From an uncultured Clostridia bacterium (GTDB lineage Bacteria; Bacillota; Clostridia; Christensenellales; UBA1242): a stretch of DNA of 8,792 bases. The notes below the pieces were generated by a model. That model was not told the origin of the DNA. It saw only the letters and a list, made by a program, of their open reading frames with translations, and searched no databases. Shown here piece after piece: positions 4,933 through 8,792 of the stretch. Position numbers and translations under genes: made by a program. Each line of letters starts with the position of its first letter. Position 1 is the first letter of the stretch. The stretch covers positions 1-8,792 of the forward strand of contig CAJOPQ010000026.1 of NCBI GenBank assembly GCA_905236445.1, written 5' to 3'.

Positions 4933-6861
4933 ATGAGTGAGACAAGCGAACATATTTTATCTAAAAGTGTCAAATATGATGAGGGTGATATACAAGTTTT
5001 GAACGGTCTAGATCCTGTAAGAAAAAGACCAGGAATGTATATTGGTAGTACAGATGTAAGAGGGCTACATCATTTAATAACTGAGATAGTGGATAACTCT
5101 ATAGATGAGGCGCTTGCAGGCTATTGTGACAATATTCAAGTTATACTAGAGAAAGATGGCAGTTGTACAGTTATAGATAATGGTAGAGGAATACCTTGTG
5201 GAATACACAAGACCGAGCATAAGAGTGCTGTAGAGGTTGTGTTGACTAAGCTTCATGCTGGTGGCAAATTTGGGGGTGAAGGATACAAGATATCCGGTGG
5301 TCTTCATGGTGTTGGGCTTTCTTGCGTTAATGCATTATCTAAATGGTTGGAAGTTACTGTATATCAAGCAGGCAAAATACACAAGCAGACATATAGAAGA
5401 GGAATTCCACAAGAAGAATTGAAGGTGGTAGGCGATACAGACAGAACGGGAACAACTATTTGTTTCTTGCCCGATGATGAGATATTTGAGACTTGTGAGT
5501 TCGATTATGCAGAATTGAAATCTAGATTCAGAGAGATTGCATTCCTTAACAAAGGATTAACTCTTTCTATAGAAGATAAACGTGGTGAAGAAGAAAAGAA
5601 AGAGGTCTATAGATTTGATGGTGGAATAGTAGAATTCGTAGATTATCTTAACAAGGACAAAGAGACTCTTATGCCACAGACAATCTATGTAGATGTTGTT
5701 AATCCTACTAATGAGGTTGAGATAGCGTTCCAATTCAATACTGGATACAACGAGATAATCAACTCATATGCTAACAATATCAACACAGAAGAGGGTGGCA
5801 CACACTTAGTAGGATTTAAGAATGCAATTACTAAGATTATCAATGATTATGGTAAACAAAACAAGATATTGAAAGATAGCGAGAAGTTGACTGGCGAAGA
5901 TGTCAGAGAAGGAATTACTGCTATTGTTAGTGTCAAACTTATGAATCCACAATTCGAGGGACAGACCAAGACTAAGTTGGGCAACTCCGAGATGAGAAAG
6001 GTTGTTGAAGATGCAATGGAGGAAAAGTTTGGCGCATATCTAGAGGAAAATCCTGCTATTGCGAAAGATTTGGTCCTAAAGTGTATTACAGCAAAGCGTG
6101 CTAGAGATGCAGCGAGAAATGCAAGAGATCTTACTAGAAGAAAGGGAATATTAGAGAGTACAACACTTCCTGGAAAACTGGCCGATTGCACATCTAAGGA
6201 CAAGTCCGAATGTGAGATTTATCTAGTAGAGGGAGATAGTGCGGGTGGCACTGCTAAGCAAGGAAGAGATAGAAAGTTCCAAGCAATTTTGCCACTAAGA
6301 GGCAAGATATTAAATGTAGAGAAAGCATCTTTGCACAAAGTATTAGAGAGTGGAACAATCAAGGATATGATAACAGCCTTTGGTTGTGGAATTAGTAGTG
6401 AATTCAATGAAGAAAAATTGAGATATGACAAGATAATAATTATGACCGATGCCGATGTAGATGGAAGTCATATTAGGATATTGTTGTTGACATTCTTCTT
6501 CAGATTTATGCAACCGTTAATAGAAAGAGGCCACGTGTATATAGCACAACCACCTCTATATAAGATAGAATATAACAAGACGACATACTATTGTTATTCA
6601 GACGACGAACTTAATGCAAAGCTAGATGAGCTGGGTAGACCAAAGGTAACTTTGCAACGTTACAAAGGTCTAGGAGAGATGAACGCAGATCAGTTGTGGG
6701 AGACAACAATGAGTCCAGAAAATAGAATCTTGTTGAAAGTAACCATGGACGATGCAGTTGAGGCAGAGGAAGTATTTGCTAAGCTTATGGGCGAGGACCC
6801 AGAACTTAGAAGACAATTTATAGAAGAGAATGCTACATTAGTTAAAGATTTGGACGTATAG
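4933..6861 (+). CDS. gyrB: DNA gyrase subunit B
   Basis: GyrB is the ATPase subunit of gyrase, which with GyrA introduces negative supercoils. The 642 residues match the Gram-positive form and lack the insertion of the longer E. coli protein. The GHKL ATPase shows catalytic E51 and N55 in EIVDNSIDEA, D82 in IDNGRGIP, the lid GGLHGVG (122-128), and the QTK loop (344-346). The TOPRIM domain has EGDSAGG (433-439), DADVD (506-510) for magnesium, and QRYKGLGEM (575-583). R456 in LPLRGK replaces E. coli K447, a common Gram-positive residue. I chose the ATG at 4933 (MSETSEH...). A TTG at 4894 would add 13 residues but has no ribosome binding site and lies almost at the transcript start. The site before the ATG is only GAGAGAG, 7 nt away. 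The stop is TAG, and gyrA follows after 24 nt, so they form an operon. ParE is the alternative, but the position beside recF and gyrA favours gyrase. Confidence 0.95.
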   Translation: MSETSEHILSKSVKYDEGDIQVLNGLDPVRKRPGMYIGSTDVRGLHHLITEIVDNSIDEALAGYCDNIQVILEKDGSCTVIDNGRGIPCGIHKTEHKSAVEVVLTKLHAGGKFGGEGYKISGGLHGVGLSCVNALSKWLEVTVYQAGKIHKQTYRRGIPQEELKVVGDTDRTGTTICFLPDDEIFETCEFDYAELKSRFREIAFLNKGLTLSIEDKRGEEEKKEVYRFDGGIVEFVDYLNKDKETLMPQTIYVDVVNPTNEVEIAFQFNTGYNEIINSYANNINTEEGGTHLVGFKNAITKIINDYGKQNKILKDSEKLTGEDVREGITAIVSVKLMNPQFEGQTKTKLGNSEMRKVVEDAMEEKFGAYLEENPAIAKDLVLKCITAKRARDAARNARDLTRRKGILESTTLPGKLADCTSKDKSECEIYLVEGDSAGGTAKQGRDRKFQAILPLRGKILNVEKASLHKVLESGTIKDMITAFGCGISSEFNEEKLRYDKIIIMTDADVDGSHIRILLLTFFFRFMQPLIERGHVYIAQPPLYKIEYNKTTYYCYSDDELNAKLDELGRPKVTLQRYKGLGEMNADQLWETTMSPENRILLKVTMDDAVEAEEVFAKLMGEDPELRRQFIEENATLVKDLDV

Positions 6862-6885
6862 TAGTTAGATGTTTTTGGAGTTAAT

Positions 6886-8792
6886 ATGGACAAAAATGAA
6901 ATAGATCAAATAATAGAAAAAAGCAGTAGTCATAAAGTATTGGAAGTCAAGGTCAAAGAAGAGCTTGAGAAATCTTTTATTGCATATGCAATGGCAGTAA
7001 ATGTATCTAGAGCGATTCCAGATGTAAGAGACGGATTGAAGCCAGTACATAGAAGAATATTGTATACAATGGGTGGCGAGTTAAACCTGTTCAATGACAA
7101 ACCATTTAAGAAATGTGCACGTATTGTCGGTGATGTTATGGGTAAGTATCACCCTCATGGTGACGCTGCAATATATGATGCACTTGTCAGACTTGCACAA
7201 GATTTCACAATTAACTGCCCACTAGTAGAAGGTCATGGCAACTTTGGATCAGTTGATGGAGACAGTCCAGCTGCTATGCGTTATACAGAGGCAAGATTGT
7301 CTAAGATTTCTAGCGAAATGCTTAGCACTATTGATAAAGAAACAGTAGATTTCTATCCTAACTTCGATGATACTTTGCAACAACCAGTGGTACTTCCTGC
7401 TAGATTCCCTAATCTTCTTGTTAATGGATCAGACGGAATAGCAGTAGGTATGGCAACAAATATTCCACCACACAACTTAGGTGAAGTTGTAGATGGCGTA
7501 GTTGCCTTGATAGACAATCCAGATTTAGACATAGAAGATCTTATGAAGTACATTCCTGCGCCAGATTTTCCAACAAAGGGATACATTCTTGGAATGAAGG
7601 GTGTCAAGGAGGCATACAGAACGGGCCGTGGCACAATGTATATCAGGGCAAAAGCAGAGATAGAAGAGACACAGAGCGGCAGAAATAGAATTGTTATAAC
7701 AGAGATACCTTATCAAGTTAACAAAGCAAAACTTATAATGCAAATAGCAGATATGGTAAAATCTAAGAGAATAGATGGAATATCGGATATTAAGGAAGAG
7801 AGTGATAGAGAAGGATTAAGAATTGTCATTGATGTTAAGAGAGATGCAAATGCGCAAGTTGTCCTTAACACTCTATATAAGCACACTCAACTACAAGTAA
7901 GTTTTGGAATTATTATGCTGGCTCTTGTAAATGGTGCACCAAAAATCTGTAATCTAATGGAGATTGTTAAGAGTTTCTTAGATTTCCAGAAAGAGATTAT
8001 AATAAGGCGAACTAAGTTCGATCTAGAAAAAGCAGAACAGAAAGCGCACATTTTGGAAGGCTTGGTTATTGCACAAGCGAATATTGATGAGGTAATCAGG
8101 CAAATCAAGATATCTGAAGACAAACAAGATGCAATAGAAAGATTAACTAAGTTGTTTGAGTTGACCGAGAGGCAAGCACAGGCTATACTTGATATGAGAT
8201 TGCAGAAGTTAACAGGGCTTGAAGTAGAGAAGTTGAAGCAAGACCTTAATGAGACGCATGCACTTATTGCTGAATACAAGAGCATTCTAGATAGTGAAGC
8301 CAAAGTTCTTGCAATAATCAAACAAGATTTATTGGAGATTAAGGCAAAATATGGCGTTGAGAGAAAGTCTCAGATTTCTTATGATTATGGCGATATAGAC
8401 ATAGAAGATTTGATAGAAAAAGAAGATGTTATTATTACTCTTACTCACGGCGGATACATTAAGCGTATGCCTATTGCAGAGTATAAGAGCCAACACAGAG
8501 GTGGATTAGGCGTAAGTGGTCACAAGACGAAAGAAGAAGATTTTGTCGAGAATATATTTGTGACAAACACACATGACGACCTATTCTGCTTTAGTGACAA
8601 GGGCAAAGTATATACAATAAAAAGTTATGAAGTGCCAGAGGCACAGAAACAATCTAAGGGTAGAGCAATAGTTAATATATTGCAAGTTGATGCAGGGGAG
8701 AGAATAACAACAATTATACCGGTTAAGTCAGAGGATAGAGAGAATGCCAACTTGTTAATGTGTACTAAGTTTGGTCAGATCAAGAAGACCAA
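6886..8792 (+). CDS. gyrA: DNA gyrase subunit A (3' end beyond the window)
   Basis: GyrA cuts and reseals DNA and wraps it for supercoiling. The frame is open from the ATG at 6886, preceded by GGAG 5 nt upstream, to the window edge: 635 codons, so perhaps 180-200 residues of the C-terminal domain are missing. Visible are the conserved PDVRDGLKPVHRR (45-57), the quinolone-binding helix HPHGDAAIYD (89-98), and catalytic Y133 with R132 in AAMRYTE. The tower and coiled coil run through about residue 500, including AHILEGL and RQAQAILDMRL. The first C-terminal blades follow, with DKGKVYTIKSYEVPEA. The E. coli S83 position is A94 and the D87 position is D98. The GyrA-box is QHRGGLG (536-542) instead of the Q(R/K)RGG(R/K)G type. 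One residue appears inserted in MGGELNLFNDKP relative to E. coli. The box, the position and overall resemblance favour GyrA over ParC. Confidence 0.95.
   Translation, partial: MDKNEIDQIIEKSSSHKVLEVKVKEELEKSFIAYAMAVNVSRAIPDVRDGLKPVHRRILYTMGGELNLFNDKPFKKCARIVGDVMGKYHPHGDAAIYDALVRLAQDFTINCPLVEGHGNFGSVDGDSPAAMRYTEARLSKISSEMLSTIDKETVDFYPNFDDTLQQPVVLPARFPNLLVNGSDGIAVGMATNIPPHNLGEVVDGVVALIDNPDLDIEDLMKYIPAPDFPTKGYILGMKGVKEAYRTGRGTMYIRAKAEIEETQSGRNRIVITEIPYQVNKAKLIMQIADMVKSKRIDGISDIKEESDREGLRIVIDVKRDANAQVVLNTLYKHTQLQVSFGIIMLALVNGAPKICNLMEIVKSFLDFQKEIIIRRTKFDLEKAEQKAHILEGLVIAQANIDEVIRQIKISEDKQDAIERLTKLFELTERQAQAILDMRLQKLTGLEVEKLKQDLNETHALIAEYKSILDSEAKVLAIIKQDLLEIKAKYGVERKSQISYDYGDIDIEDLIEKEDVIITLTHGGYIKRMPIAEYKSQHRGGLGVSGHKTKEEDFVENIFVTNTHDDLFCFSDKGKVYTIKSYEVPEAQKQSKGRAIVNILQVDAGERITTIIPVKSEDRENANLLMCTKFGQIKKT

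Noticed and set aside
7887..8321. A 144-codon minus-strand open frame within gyrA
   Set aside because: A Ser/Leu-rich mirror of gyrA coding sequence in the antisense frame; the gyrA frame is fully conserved here.

Overview
This window holds the core DNA-replication locus of an AT-rich bacterium: dnaN, dnaA, recF, gyrB and the first 635 codons of gyrA. The low-GC Bacillota (Firmicutes) are the best fit, probably a Clostridia-type lineage. The reasons are the DnaA of 446 residues, the short GyrB of about 640 residues without the enterobacterial insertion, AGA-rich arginine codons, strong AAGGAGG-type ribosome binding sites, near-consensus sigma-A promoters, and the dnaA-oriC-dnaN order. I cannot name a genus from sequence alone.

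Layout, left to right. Bases 1-600 carry no convincing gene. They hold AT-rich DNA, a striking 42-bp CG-containing alternating purine-pyrimidine tract (264-305), a lone extended -10-like site, and a small DnaA-box cluster (464-518). A perfect hairpin terminator (612-641) ends the leftward transcript of dnaN (659-1759). The dnaN-dnaA gap (1760-1995) looks like the replication origin. Read along the dnaA coding strand it runs: DnaA boxes, a 4-nt GC-rich spacer, TTA triplets resembling DnaA-trios, an AT-rich stretch, then the dnaN ribosome binding site. dnaA (1996-3336) is leftward and has a strong promoter at 3378-3406, inside an inverted repeat. recF follows (3483-4565, leftward). The 4566-4932 gap is a divergent promoter region with a thrice-repeated GGTGT...GC(C)TT element. 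gyrB (4933-6861) and gyrA (6886 to the window edge) form a rightward operon.

How the genes work together: DnaA opens oriC, the DnaN clamp tethers polymerase (and in Bacillota takes part in controlling DnaA), RecF loads RecA at gaps behind forks, and GyrA2GyrB2 supplies negative supercoiling ahead of forks and at the origin. The same genes are classically clustered as dnaA-dnaN-(yaaA)-recF-(yaaB)-gyrB-gyrA on one strand. Here recF lies upstream of dnaA, the three-gene block diverges from gyrBA, and no yaaA or yaaB homologue is present.

The proteins look intact and ordinary, with two points of interest in GyrA: an alanine at the main quinolone-contact position and a degenerate GyrA-box. I found no evidence of an unknown protein system. 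The less-explained signals are non-coding: the alternating CG tract, the paired DnaA-box clusters on both sides of dnaN, and the repeats in the dnaA and recF/gyrB control regions.
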